Shown here: piece after piece, positions 17,731 through 26,902 of the stretch
Layout of the letters: every line of letters begins with the position of its first letter
How positions within the stretch are numbered: position 1 is the first letter of the stretch
Assembly (NCBI GenBank): GCA_964483175.1
Contig: CAZAAT010000011.1
Coordinates: 1-40,080 of the forward strand
Reading direction: 5' to 3'
DNA length: 40,080 nucleotides
From: JAAYHC01 sp964483175
Lineage (GTDB): Bacteria; Bacillota; UBA5301
Program-made: the position numbers and the translations under genes
Notes under the pieces: model-generated
Database searches by the model: none
Seen by the model: only the letters and a program-made list of their open reading frames with translations
What the model was told of the DNA's origin: nothing

Positions 17731-18207
17731 GTGCAGCATTCAAAAGAACAGTGGATGGCCACCCATACCGATTCGATGAACTGGCCGAACAACGAGTATT
17801 TTCAGCTATTAATTGATAAAGCTTGGCAGTTAAATGTGGAGTTGCGCAGCAGCAAGATCCATGAATTATGGTATTTCCGCCCGGATTCACGAACGATCTT
17901 CATCTGGGAGCCAGATTTGACCACTGAGCCCCTGGCGTACCTGCTCACTGTCTTTGGACATGAGCTCGGCCACGTTACAGACTTTGATCGTAATCCTGAA
18001 TACGTTTCTCGGACGAAAGACCTCCATTACTCCAATGTGCCTTGGGACATCGAGCTTTCTGGCTTTATTAGCGGTTACCGCCTCCTATCAGAGTTGGGGA
18101 TTCCGCTGCCGCCAGAGACCTTTGCCTTTTTTATTGCTCCTCCGATGCAGCAACAGGTTCTGGAAATCCTTAATTCCAGCCCAGAACAGTCACAAGAATC
18201 GGCTTAA
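17731..18207 (+). CDS. putative small metallopeptidase-like protein with HExxH
   Basis: 158 aa. HELGH (H77, E78, H81) in LLTVFGHELGHVTDFD is the zincin active-site motif. No signal peptide or membrane helix, so probably cytoplasmic. The GTG at 17731 is chosen because GAGAGG lies upstream (about 11 bases, slightly long); ATG 17755 has no ribosome site. The frame stays open to 17629, but that part looks non-coding. I cannot assign a family, and the third zinc ligand is uncertain. It sits just upstream of dinB. Confidence 0.6.
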   Translation: MQHSKEQWMATHTDSMNWPNNEYFQLLIDKAWQLNVELRSSKIHELWYFRPDSRTIFIWEPDLTTEPLAYLLTVFGHELGHVTDFDRNPEYVSRTKDLHYSNVPWDIELSGFISGYRLLSELGIPLPPETFAFFIAPPMQQQVLEILNSSPEQSQESA

Positions 18208-18219
18208 ATCCGCTCTCGG

Positions 18220-18248
18220 TTGAATCTCAGCCCGCCTTTCCCTATAAT
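18220..18248 (+). promoter_or_regulatory. sigma-A promoter of dinB
   Basis: TTGAAT (18220-18225), 17 bases, TATAAT (18243-18248). Transcription would start about 18254-18255, at or inside the GGGGGAGG ribosome site, leaving a leader of only about 13 nt. No LexA-like operator is evident. Confidence 0.75.
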
Positions 18249-18267
18249 GAGGGGGAGGCGTTCTTTT

Positions 18268-19452
18268 ATGCAAATTATCGCTCATGTAGATATGGATGCA
18301 TTTTTTGCCGCGATCGAGCAGCGCGACAACCCCCGGCTCAAGGGAAAGCCGGTAATCATCGGAGGTTCGCGCCATCGCCCACGCGGCGTCGTCTCCACCT
18401 GTTCTTACGAAGCCCGTAAATACGGAGTTCATTCTGCTATGCCTATTGCTCAGGCCGTCAGGCTTTGCCCCCACGGCATTTTTCTCCCCGGCAATATGGC
18501 AAAATATCGCCAAGTCTCTTCAGAACTCCAACAAATTTTCGCCTCTTTCACCGAAATTTTCGAACCGGTCTCAATCGATGAAGCCTACCTCGATCTGACC
18601 GAGCGTTACCAGGAGTATGCCTCGTTATGGCAATTAGGATTAACGCTAAAGAAGACTATCCAGGACCAATTAGGCCTAACAGCATCGGTTGGGATCGCTT
18701 CAACTAAGTCTGCGGCTAAAATGGGCTCCAATCTCAACAAACCCGATGGACTAACCATCATTTTGCCCGAAGACTTTGATCGGATTATTGGTTCACTGCC
18801 GGTCCGCAGCCTGCACGGTGTGGGAGCAAAGACCGCCGAGCGCCTAGACAAGCTGGGCATCCGCACGGTATTGGATATCCGCAGCTTTGGTAGGAAAGCA
18901 ATGATCAGCCAATTTGGCAAACTCGGCGACTGGATTTACAACCTCTCGTGCGGCATCGACCCCAGACCGGTTGAACCCCGCCAAACCCGCAAGTCTATCG
19001 GACGTGAGATCACCTTCGACCGTGATCTACACAATGAGGTCGAGATAAAAGAGACCTTAAAACAACTTGCCGCAGATATTAGCCGCAGTTTACAGGCCCA
19101 TCAGCTCTGGGGCGAGACCATCACCCTCAAATTACGCAGCCCTGATTTCACCACGACCACGCATAGCCTGTCGGTCAACCCGGGGATTAATAGCGCAGAC
19201 GAGATTTTGCAGGCTGCCTTGGTCTTACTGGACCGTGAATGGACAAGCTTTAACCCGAGCCAACGTGAACCATTGCGCCTCGTCGGCATCTCAGTTTCCA
19301 ACCTTACTGAAAACCGTCAGCTAAATTTGTTTACCCCACCCCGCGAAGCTAAGGTGGACAAACTACTCGCCGAGCTTAATCAACAGTTTGGTAAAGGAAT
19401 CATAACAACCGGACATCTCCCGAACACCCCCGATTCAAATACTCAGGATTAG
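18268..19452 (+). CDS. dinB: DNA polymerase IV (Y-family)
   Basis: Error-prone translesion polymerase. 394 aa from the ATG at 18268 (GGGGGAGG at 18251-18258; the longer frame to 18220 contains the promoter). Catalytic acidic residues: D8 in AHVDMDAFFAAIE, and D104-E105 in SIDEAYLDL. The steric-gate FF follows the first motif. The little-finger domain is followed by a beta-clamp-binding motif QLNLF at 351-355. Full length and apparently intact. Confidence 0.95.
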   Translation: MQIIAHVDMDAFFAAIEQRDNPRLKGKPVIIGGSRHRPRGVVSTCSYEARKYGVHSAMPIAQAVRLCPHGIFLPGNMAKYRQVSSELQQIFASFTEIFEPVSIDEAYLDLTERYQEYASLWQLGLTLKKTIQDQLGLTASVGIASTKSAAKMGSNLNKPDGLTIILPEDFDRIIGSLPVRSLHGVGAKTAERLDKLGIRTVLDIRSFGRKAMISQFGKLGDWIYNLSCGIDPRPVEPRQTRKSIGREITFDRDLHNEVEIKETLKQLAADISRSLQAHQLWGETITLKLRSPDFTTTTHSLSVNPGINSADEILQAALVLLDREWTSFNPSQREPLRLVGISVSNLTENRQLNLFTPPREAKVDKLLAELNQQFGKGIITTGHLPNTPDSNTQD

Positions 19453-19540
19453 CATTGCAAATAATTGGCTTTAATGGGAGGATTTGGTATTAAATGTTAC
19501 GAAATCTTATTTAGTTATGCTAGCCAACGGGGGAGTTAAC

Positions 19541-21277
19541 ATGAAAAGCATTAAAGCCAAGATCGTACTCTTATTTGCCGGTTTAATCCTATTTGCTGGT
19601 GTCTTGTTGAGTTCGATTTTGTACACCTCTTCTACTAAACTGATCAAATCATCCATCGGCATCCAAGCATTACAGATAGCGCAAACCGCAGCCGAGTATA
19701 TTGACCTTGACCAGTATCGAAAGATCGTTGAACGTGTAGTACCGGAGGACGAGGCTACCCAGTCCGCCATCTTAGAGATGCCAGAATATCAAGCTATCCG
19801 GGAAACCTTAGCCCAAATTCGTGAACACAATGCTCTTGAATATCTCTACACGATGGCCTTAATCGACGGCCAACAAGTCTATGTCATTGATGCTTACCCC
19901 CTTGACGAGGATGACATTTCTATGCCCGGAGAAGTTGAAGAAGAAGAGTATGACGGATTAACCAAAGTCTTCACCACTGGCCAAACAGAGATAGGTGAAT
20001 TGTCATATGATGAAACCTGGGGAGCGATGCTCTCCTCTTACGTCCCCTTGATTGATAGCACCGGCCAAATACTCGGGGTACTAGGCGCCGATATGGATGC
20101 CACCGATATCTATAATTTGCTGGCCACAAACCGCCGCAACACAATAATTGTGACAACCCTGATCATGTTGGCATTTACCGTGATCGCCTGGCTCTATGCA
20201 AACCGTATCGTCCGCCCAATTAGAGCCCTCTCGGCCAAAGTCGCCATGATCCGGACGGGTGACTTAACAGTGAGTTTTGACATCATAGGGCAGGATGAAA
20301 TTGCTCAATTCGCTCATGCTTTCAAGGATATGGTTAATAACCTGCGTGATGTGCTTACAAGTATTGATAATACTGCAGATCTAATCAGCAGGTCCTCATA
20401 TGAATTGGCCGGCGGAGCAGAAACAGCGGCCGCCGGGGCTGAGCAATCGGTTAATCAGGTCCAGAGTTTAATTGACGGTAGCCAACAGCAAGTTGGTATC
20501 GCCCACGAGGCTAATGAAGTTGTCGGCGAGATGACCACGGGGATTTCTGAGATCGTGCAATTGACTCAGGCGGTGGCCAATGGTTTTGCTGATGCCTCCG
20601 AATTAGCCAACCAAGGTCGTGTCCAGGTCGAAGGGGTCGGGGAGACGATGGACAACATTCAGGTTTTCCAACAAGGCACCCAGGAAGCCATCTCCGAACT
20701 CGGAGCCAAAACGGCCCAAATAGATGGGATCGTCGAGCTAATCAAAGAGGTTGCCGAACAGACCAATATGTTGGCGCTCAATGCTGCCATTGAAGCCGCG
20801 CGGGCCGGTGAAGCCGGGCGGGGGTTTGCGGTCGTAGCTGATGAGGTTCGTAAACTCGCAGACCAATCTAAGCAAGCTACCGCTCAAATTGCGCTATTGT
20901 TAACTGAAATCAAGGACGGAATCGAAAAAACCGTCGAACAAATGAATAAATCGACTGATGAAGTCGAAAGAGGCGCAACATCAGTCGAAGGGTTTGGTAG
21001 CACCTTTGGCTCCATCCTCGACGCCATTACCGGTATCGGAGAAAATATCGATCAGGTTAAGCTGGCTACCGACCGCTTAGCCCAAGGCAATATACGTATC
21101 GTTGAAGCGATTAATGAAGTTGAAGTTATCGCCAAAGACGCTGCCAGCTCGACTCAAGAATTTAGCCGGTTAATCGAAGAACAAGGTGCAGTTGTCGAAG
21201 AAGTTTCTGCATCAACAGAAAACTTTACGGTTCTGGCCAGAGAGTTAAAAGAAATGTCCAGCCGGTTCGCTTGCTAA
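19541..21277 (+). CDS. methyl-accepting chemotaxis protein
   Basis: 578 aa. Membrane helix about 7-29, extracytoplasmic Cache-like sensor about 35-195 (the VLGADMDATDI segment closes it), second helix about 205-225, HAMP domain, then the cytoplasmic coiled coil. The conserved signalling tip is EVAEQTNMLALNAAIEAARA near residues 408-427. Start at 19541 has GGGGGAG 6 bases upstream; the frame opens earlier at 19484 without support. Ligand unknown. No chemotaxis or flagellar genes nearby. Its stop overlaps the stop of the opposing 77-aa gene by 4 bp. Confidence 0.94.
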   Translation: MKSIKAKIVLLFAGLILFAGVLLSSILYTSSTKLIKSSIGIQALQIAQTAAEYIDLDQYRKIVERVVPEDEATQSAILEMPEYQAIRETLAQIREHNALEYLYTMALIDGQQVYVIDAYPLDEDDISMPGEVEEEEYDGLTKVFTTGQTEIGELSYDETWGAMLSSYVPLIDSTGQILGVLGADMDATDIYNLLATNRRNTIIVTTLIMLAFTVIAWLYANRIVRPIRALSAKVAMIRTGDLTVSFDIIGQDEIAQFAHAFKDMVNNLRDVLTSIDNTADLISRSSYELAGGAETAAAGAEQSVNQVQSLIDGSQQQVGIAHEANEVVGEMTTGISEIVQLTQAVANGFADASELANQGRVQVEGVGETMDNIQVFQQGTQEAISELGAKTAQIDGIVELIKEVAEQTNMLALNAAIEAARAGEAGRGFAVVADEVRKLADQSKQATAQIALLLTEIKDGIEKTVEQMNKSTDEVERGATSVEGFGSTFGSILDAITGIGENIDQVKLATDRLAQGNIRIVEAINEVEVIAKDAASSTQEFSRLIEEQGAVVEEVSASTENFTVLARELKEMSSRFAC

Positions 21278-21507
21278 TCGGGGTCAGAGTCCTCACTCTG
21301 CATAAAGGGGAGCATATCTTTATCAATGGTTGTGATATCCTCTTCATCGATCTCGATCATCCCCCGATCGCGCAGCTGGATGACGACATCATGTAGTGAC
21401 TTACGCTGCTCCTCCGGCAGGTTCATTACATATTCATTGATCTCGGTTTCTGGCACCTTAGCGTAAAACTTGACTCCACCAAACTTAAGATACTTACCCT
21501 TATCCAT
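21274..21507 (-). CDS. hypothetical 77-aa acidic protein
   Basis: Small cytoplasmic protein with an acidic C-terminus (residues 52-77 rich in D/E) and no recognised domain. ATG with GGAGG 8 bases upstream, 24 bp after bioY, so probably the last cistron of the folP-bioY operon. Helical middle (INEYVMNLPEEQRKSLHDVV). Function unknown. Confidence 0.65.
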   Translation of the reverse strand: MDKGKYLKFGGVKFYAKVPETEINEYVMNLPEEQRKSLHDVVIQLRDRGMIEIDEEDITTIDKDMLPFMQSEDSDPD

Positions 21508-21531
21508 GAATCAGGCCTCCGCAATCATTGT

Positions 21532-22101
21532 CTACTGACAGAATTCCCGAAAAGCTCTGATTGTATGAAGCCTGTTTATGCGAGGAGCTACTACCATGAA
21601 GAAGACCGATTTTAGCAGATCACCCGGCAAAATGATGAGAAAGCCCGTCTTTAAGATAAACGCTAATGAAACGGGAACACCACTAAAATTCTTTAGCGCA
21701 ATATATAGATATGGCACACCAATAGCATAGATAACCAAATGAGCGCCAATCGCCAGCAGCAACATCTGGCTCATGGATAGTCCTTTTGGGTTCTTGGTAA
21801 TAAAGCCGACTAACCAAGCAGCCGGGATGAAACCGATCAGATAACCAAAGCTCGGTTTTAACAGATAGGAAATTCCCCCGCCCGAGGTAAAGACCGGGAT
21901 TCCAACCAATCCAACACCAAGATAGACTAAGATGCTAAGAGGACCGAACCGCTGCCCAAGCACCAAGCCTGCAAGTAGAGCTACTAAAGTCTGCAAGCTA
22001 ATCGCTACCGGCGGTAGTGGCACTTGAATATAAGCTGCTACCGACATTAGCGCAGTAAACATTGCGACCCGAACCAAGGTTCGGGCGTTCCAATTAGACA
22101 T
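21532..22101 (-). CDS. bioY: biotin transporter substrate-binding subunit BioY
   Basis: 189-aa S component of the ECF-type biotin importer with about six membrane helices. The family pattern QVPLPPVAISLQTL is near residue 25, and GGGISYLLKPSFGYLIGF follows about 70 residues later. Start ATG 22101 (MSNWNART) is preferred to GTG 22110 because GAGGTGA is 9 bases upstream of it. It overlaps the FolK-BirA gene by 8 bp. Placement next to a biotin ligase couples uptake with use. No ECF energy genes in view. Confidence 0.93.
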   Translation of the reverse strand: MSNWNARTLVRVAMFTALMSVAAYIQVPLPPVAISLQTLVALLAGLVLGQRFGPLSILVYLGVGLVGIPVFTSGGGISYLLKPSFGYLIGFIPAAWLVGFITKNPKGLSMSQMLLLAIGAHLVIYAIGVPYLYIALKNFSGVPVSLAFILKTGFLIILPGDLLKSVFFMVVAPRINRLHTIRAFREFCQ

Positions 22102-23395
22102 CCCGCACACTCACCTCAGCCGCAATTATTTCCTTTGCTCCCTCACTTGAAACAACCACCAAACCTCCAGATGGAGTTATTTTGCTGGCTATTCCGACAA
22201 AAGGCTCCGGACCTAAAACCCTGACCTCGCGCCCCAACGTACATGATAGGCTCTCATATTCTGAAAGAATCCGTTCCAGGCCATGTTTCAAATAGTCATG
22301 GTATAAACCTGTGAGTTCTAGAAAAAAGTTTTTGATTACGGCGGACCGGCTAAGCTGCTTCTGCCAAGCCAGGAAGACCGATGTAGTCTTTTGATCTAGA
22401 TCCGGCAGTTCGTCCGCTTCTTGCGAGATATTTACCCCAATGCCTAAAGCAACATGACTGACTTTTTCTCCCTGCACCCCAGCCTCCGCCAGACACCCGC
22501 CGATCTTGGCGCCATTGATCAGCAAATCATTCGGCCACTTAATCAGCACCCTCTCCGCGCTTGTTGGCGCATGGCGATTTAAGGCCCGTGCCATTGCTAA
22601 AGCCCCGATAATAGTCAAACTCGGCACAAAAGCTGGCTTAATCCCCGGGCGCAGCAGCACGCTCAGCCAGATTCCAGCAAACGGCCGTGAAATCCAAGGG
22701 CGCCCTCTTCTGCCCCGGCCTTTGAATTGCGTCTCCGCAATGATGGCAGTACCTTCTGGAGCACCCTCATCCGCCAGCCGACGTAGCTGCTCATTGGTAG
22801 ATTCCACCTCCAGCTCGTATAAGAGAGGTTGGCCCAGCTCCTCCGGATCCAGACCGGCCAAAACTAGGCTGGGGAAGGGGCGGTCTAGCCTTTGTTCTTC
22901 AGGGGTCGGTTCGTACACTCTTATTCCTTCGATAGCCAAATCGAAGGAGGCAGCCAAGTCGGCGCAGCTGCGACCATCCGGGCTCATCAACTCAGGGGCG
23001 AGTTCAGCCAAGGGTACTAGCACAAACGCCCGCTCCCACATCCGCAGATGCGGGATAATCAAATCGGACTCATTAACCGCTAGTCCGTCAAACCATAACA
23101 AATCGATATCCACTGACCGCGGCCCCCAAATCAGACTCCGATCACGGCCATAATAATCCTCAATCCGGCGGGTCTTTTCTTTTAGCTCCTGGGGCGTGAG
23201 ACTTGTTTTAATCCGAATCACCCGGTTAATATAGTCACGCTGATTTTCAACCCCGACCGGCTTAGTCTCATAATACCGGGAAAAACCATCGAGCACGGTT
23301 TCCGGCAGTTCGGCCAAGAAGACCAAGACCCCCTCCAAATTGCGCACCCGATTTCCCACATTACTTCCTAAGGAAAGATAGACGGTGGATCTCAT
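22094..23395 (-). CDS. fusion protein: HPPK (FolK) N-terminal, biotin-protein ligase (BirA) C-terminal
   Basis: 433 aa in one uninterrupted frame. Residues 1-160 are 6-hydroxymethyl-7,8-dihydropterin pyrophosphokinase: LSLGSNVG (7-14), YINRVI, and the catalytic GPRSVDIDLL (91-100). Residues about 190-433 are a class-I biotin-protein ligase without DNA-binding domain: biotin/AMP loop GRGRRGRPW (226-234), KWPND (286-290), LGIGVNI, and the C-terminal SH3-like domain. The linker is about 30 residues (PTPEEQRLDRPFPS). ATG with GGAGG; 4-bp overlap with folB, 8-bp with bioY. Joining folate and biotin enzymes in one chain is unusual. Confidence 0.93.
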   Translation of the reverse strand: MRSTVYLSLGSNVGNRVRNLEGVLVFLAELPETVLDGFSRYYETKPVGVENQRDYINRVIRIKTSLTPQELKEKTRRIEDYYGRDRSLIWGPRSVDIDLLWFDGLAVNESDLIIPHLRMWERAFVLVPLAELAPELMSPDGRSCADLAASFDLAIEGIRVYEPTPEEQRLDRPFPSLVLAGLDPEELGQPLLYELEVESTNEQLRRLADEGAPEGTAIIAETQFKGRGRRGRPWISRPFAGIWLSVLLRPGIKPAFVPSLTIIGALAMARALNRHAPTSAERVLIKWPNDLLINGAKIGGCLAEAGVQGEKVSHVALGIGVNISQEADELPDLDQKTTSVFLAWQKQLSRSAVIKNFFLELTGLYHDYLKHGLERILSEYESLSCTLGREVRVLGPEPFVGIASKITPSGGLVVVSSEGAKEIIAAEVSVRDV

Positions 23396-23748
23396 CTCTC
23401 AGCCTCCCTCATAACTTCGACTTCAACGTAATCGCAGAGCCCACCCAGCGATACCGACGGCTTACGAGCACGGACGGTTACGCTCTTAACCGCAAATCCG
23501 GTTAATATCGCCTGGGCTATAGCTTCAGCCAAAGATTCAATCAGTCTAAAGCGTTCTTTACAGACAATATCGGCTACCTGCTTATAAACTTCTACATAAT
23601 TGATCGTCTGCTCCAAATCATCAGCGGCCGGCGCTGCCGTCCGGTACTCGACATCGAGCTCAAATCGCTGGCCCAATTGCTGCTCGCCATGATATACGCC
23701 ATGGTAACCGTAAAAGACCAAATTGTGTAAGCGAACTACCACAGACAC
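23392..23748 (-). CDS. folB: dihydroneopterin aldolase
   Basis: Splits 7,8-dihydroneopterin to the hydroxymethyl pterin used by FolK. 118 aa, normal length. The family N-terminus LVFYGYHGVYHGEQQLGQRF and the conserved catalytic Lys region near RARKPSV are present. The GTG start shares one base with the folP stop (TAGTG). 3' end overlaps the FolK-BirA ATG (ATGA). Cytoplasmic. Confidence 0.94.
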   Translation of the reverse strand: MSVVVRLHNLVFYGYHGVYHGEQQLGQRFELDVEYRTAAPAADDLEQTINYVEVYKQVADIVCKERFRLIESLAEAIAQAILTGFAVKSVTVRARKPSVSLGGLCDYVEVEVMREAER

Positions 23749-24974
23749 TATTGCTCATCCTCCTCATCCGGCGAAAACCGGACGATTGCATCGGCCATCT
23801 TCGCCACCCTTGCCATCTCCCGGACATCGTGAACCCGCACTATGTCAGCTCCGGCTTGAATCCCCAGTGCTACGGTCGCCGCAGTACCCTCAACCCGGTC
23901 ATCTACCGGTAAGCCGAGAACCTGCCCGATTACCGTTTTACGCGAAGTACCAAGCAAAATCGGATAACCGAGCACACGAAACTCACTTAACCGCTGTAAC
24001 AATTCTAAATTATGTTTGCGGGTCTTACCAAACCCGATACCTGGATCGATGACAATTTGGTCTGCCATCACCCGCTTCCCTTCAGCGATCTGACAACTCT
24101 GGCGCAACGAGTCGAGGACTTCACTGACAACACTGGCATAAACCGGATTGTTCTGCATCGTCTGGGGGGTACCCTGGGTGTGCATGACTACTAGGCCTGC
24201 GCCGGACTCCGCCGCTAACTCAGCTAACCGAGGATCCGCCAGTCCACTGACATCATTAATGATCGCCGCTCCTCTAGCTATACACTCTTTAGCCACTTCA
24301 AACTTGGTGGTATCAATCGAAATAGGTACTTCGACTTCGGCTATTAGGCCGGTGAGTACCGGGAGCAACCTGGCCAGCTCCTCTTCAACACCTACCGGAG
24401 CCGCACCCGGTCGCGTAGACTCGCCTCCAAGATCCAAGATATCTGCACCCTGAGCTATCAGCTCCTTGCCCCGCCTGACTGCCACCTCGGGATCAAGGTA
24501 TTCTCCACCATCAGAAAAGGAGTCTGGGGTGACATTGAGTATACCCATGATCAACGTTTGTTTGCCTAATGGCAGCTGATAGCGTCCACAACGCCAGACC
24601 CGCTCCCGATCAGGCTTAAGATTCTGTATGACCTCAGCGATTTCAGCTCCAATCGCTTTAAGCCCAAATGGCTGAACCTGTAATTTTCGTGCTAAGGCTC
24701 GATAATGCTTCAAGGTCCCGGCCAAGAGAACCCCCACTTCATCAGCTGCCAGCGCCGCCGCTTGACGCGGCAAAGCTGCCTCACCACCCAAAGAAAGCAT
24801 CTCTTGCTTGATTATCAAAGCCGCCCGTAGCGGAACTGCGTTCAGCTCTAGTACGACGTGACAAAACTTTGGGGCCATCATCTTTACCCCAGCCCAATCA
24901 CAGCCATGCTGCGTTAGCAATCTCGTCGCTTGAACTTCATCGGAGATGGAATGGACTTTAATCCGCAGTTCCAA
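23748..24974 (-). CDS. folP: dihydropteroate synthase
   Basis: Condenses p-aminobenzoate with hydroxymethyl-dihydropterin pyrophosphate; target of sulfonamides. 408 aa with the long N-terminal extension (about 135 residues) common in clostridial DHPS. The core begins MGILNVTPDSFSDGG (143-157). LGGESTRPGA, SIDTT, INDVSG, DPGIGFGK and GTSRK follow in order. TTG start supported by TAAGGAGG 8 bases upstream. First gene of the pterin/biotin operon, behind the ftsH terminator. Confidence 0.95.
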   Translation of the reverse strand: MELRIKVHSISDEVQATRLLTQHGCDWAGVKMMAPKFCHVVLELNAVPLRAALIIKQEMLSLGGEAALPRQAAALAADEVGVLLAGTLKHYRALARKLQVQPFGLKAIGAEIAEVIQNLKPDRERVWRCGRYQLPLGKQTLIMGILNVTPDSFSDGGEYLDPEVAVRRGKELIAQGADILDLGGESTRPGAAPVGVEEELARLLPVLTGLIAEVEVPISIDTTKFEVAKECIARGAAIINDVSGLADPRLAELAAESGAGLVVMHTQGTPQTMQNNPVYASVVSEVLDSLRQSCQIAEGKRVMADQIVIDPGIGFGKTRKHNLELLQRLSEFRVLGYPILLGTSRKTVIGQVLGLPVDDRVEGTAATVALGIQAGADIVRVHDVREMARVAKMADAIVRFSPDEEDEQ

Positions 24975-24996
24975 AGCTTAATCCTCCTTAGTATAC

Positions 24997-25023
24997 AAGA
25001 AGCATCCCCGTAGGATGCTTCTT
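24997..25023 (-). terminator. strong hairpin between ftsH and folP
   Basis: AAGAAGCATCC-CCGTA-GGATGCTTCTT, perfect 11-bp stem (24997-25007 and 25013-25023). Short T content on the 3' side of the minus strand (TTCTT). Likely terminator of the ftsH transcript, perhaps partial because folP follows at once. Confidence 0.75.
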
Positions 25024-25033
25024 TGTCACTGTG

Positions 25034-26869
25034 TTATTGTTGTTCTGTGCTATCCGGGTCATCCTCGGTAAGCGAATTACCCTGGATGATCGCTTCGAAC
25101 TCTTCTTTGTCAAGGGTCTCTTTTTCAATCAGGCCTTTGACCACCCGCTCCAACTCAGTCCGATGTTCATTTAGTATCTCCTTGGCCCGCTTGTAAGCAT
25201 TTTCTATGATGTTCCGCGTCTCCAAATCGATCTTGGCCGCCACCTGCTCACTATAGTTGCGATCACGAGAAATATCCCGTCCTAAGAAAATCTGATCTTC
25301 GTGGCCATGGCCGAAGGTCATCGGTCCGAGTTCCTCGCTCATCCCGTATTCAGTAATCATCTTACGCGCCAGTTTTGTAGCCCGCTCGATATCATTTTGC
25401 GCTCCGGTGCTTACCTCATTAAAGACCAGCTCTTCCGCTGCTCGGCCGCCCAAAGCGTAAGCCAGGTAATCCAAGAGCTCCGATTTGGTAGTCACATACT
25501 TATCTTCAATTGGCAAGACCATCGTATATCCACCGGCAAGCCCGCGCGAAATGATACTGACCTTGTGAACCGGATCCATTTTATCCAAAAAGCGCGCTAC
25601 TACCGCATGGCCCGCTTCGTGATAAGCAAAGACCTCTTTATCCCGGTCGCTGATGACCCGTTTCTTCCGTTCCGGACCCATCAGCACCCGGTCGATGGCT
25701 TCTTCACACTCTAGCATCGAAATCCGCTTTTTGTTCTTACGGGCCGCCAAAATGGCCGCCTCATTCATCAAATTCTCCAGATCGGCGCCGGTAAAACCAG
25801 GGGTGCGCCGAGCCAACACCTGTAAATCAACATCATTTGCCAGAGGTTTATTGCGAGCGTGAATCTTGAGGATTTCCGCCCGTCCCTCAACATCCGGCTT
25901 GTCGACTAGAATCTGCCGATCAAAACGGCCCGGTCTCAATAGAGCTGGGTCGAGAACATCAGGTCGGTTTGTAGCCGCTAAGACAATAATACCGCTATTG
26001 GGCTCGAACCCGTCCATATCCACCAAAAGTTGGTTTAAGGTCTGCTCACGCTCATCATGGCCACCACCCAGACCTGCACCACGCTGCCGACCAACCGCAT
26101 CGATCTCATCGATAAACACGATACAGGGCGCATTTTTCTTGGCGTTTTCAAACATATCTCTAACGCGCGCGGCGCCCACACCAACAAACATCTCCACGAA
26201 ATCGGAGCCGCTAACTGAGAAAAAGGGTACCCCGGCTTCCCCGGCGATCGCCCTCGCCAGCAGAGTCTTACCCGTGCCGGGCGGTCCCACCAGCAAGATG
26301 CCTTTGGGTATTTTAGCCCCAAGTTCGACAAAGCGCTTCGGATGTTTGAGAAAATCGACGATCTCCGCGACTTCTTGCTTGGCCTCATCTAGACCGGCTA
26401 CATCATCGAAAGTAACCTTGACCTTCTCCTCGGTATGCAGTTTAGCCCGGGACTTGCCGAATGACATGGCCCGATTGCCGCCACCTTGCATTTGGTTGAG
26501 GATAAACAGCCAGATACCGATGAAGATTACCAAGGTAATTACATTAGGTAAAATCGACATCCACCATGGCGGTGCCGGCTCTGGCTTGGCTGCTACTGTA
26601 ACGCCACTCTCCTCCAGAAAAGAAACCAGGTCCGGAGTCTGCGGCGGGACGGTCGTCACAAACATGTCGCCGTCTTGCAGCTCCCCCTGCACCCGTTGCT
26701 CACCGATGAAAGTGACGTTTTTGACTTTGCCCGAGTTTACCTGTTCAATAAACTCTGAATAGCTTATTTCGGTGATTTTTTCGGTGGTACTATACAGACT
26801 GCTGACTACCGAAATCGCTAGTACAGCAAGTAACAGATATAGACTAATCCCGCGTAGGAATTTATTCAA
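25034..26869 (-). CDS. ftsH: ATP-dependent zinc metalloprotease FtsH
   Basis: Membrane-bound AAA+ protease for quality control of membrane and regulatory proteins. 611 aa. Helix 1 about 7-25, extracytoplasmic domain, helix 2 about 107-125. Walker A GPPGTGKT (195-202), Walker B FIDEIDA (253-259), SRH with LLRPGRFDR (311-319), zinc site HEAGH (418-422). TTG start with AAAGGAGG upstream. In Bacillus hprT lies between tilS and ftsH; here tilS ends only 33 bp upstream with no hpt gene. Confidence 0.97.
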   Translation of the reverse strand: MNKFLRGISLYLLLAVLAISVVSSLYSTTEKITEISYSEFIEQVNSGKVKNVTFIGEQRVQGELQDGDMFVTTVPPQTPDLVSFLEESGVTVAAKPEPAPPWWMSILPNVITLVIFIGIWLFILNQMQGGGNRAMSFGKSRAKLHTEEKVKVTFDDVAGLDEAKQEVAEIVDFLKHPKRFVELGAKIPKGILLVGPPGTGKTLLARAIAGEAGVPFFSVSGSDFVEMFVGVGAARVRDMFENAKKNAPCIVFIDEIDAVGRQRGAGLGGGHDEREQTLNQLLVDMDGFEPNSGIIVLAATNRPDVLDPALLRPGRFDRQILVDKPDVEGRAEILKIHARNKPLANDVDLQVLARRTPGFTGADLENLMNEAAILAARKNKKRISMLECEEAIDRVLMGPERKKRVISDRDKEVFAYHEAGHAVVARFLDKMDPVHKVSIISRGLAGGYTMVLPIEDKYVTTKSELLDYLAYALGGRAAEELVFNEVSTGAQNDIERATKLARKMITEYGMSEELGPMTFGHGHEDQIFLGRDISRDRNYSEQVAAKIDLETRNIIENAYKRAKEILNEHRTELERVVKGLIEKETLDKEEFEAIIQGNSLTEDDPDSTEQQ

Positions 26870-26902
26870 AAACCGGGTCCTCCTTTCAAATTGACTAAAA
26901 AA

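Noticed and set aside
22506..23153. 215-codon plus-strand open frame opposite the FolK-BirA gene
   Set aside because: Ser/Arg/Pro-rich composition of an antisense frame with no translation signals.
25866..26762. Long plus-strand open frame opposite ftsH
   Set aside because: Ser/Arg/Pro-rich antisense shadow of a highly conserved gene; no ribosome site or promoter.
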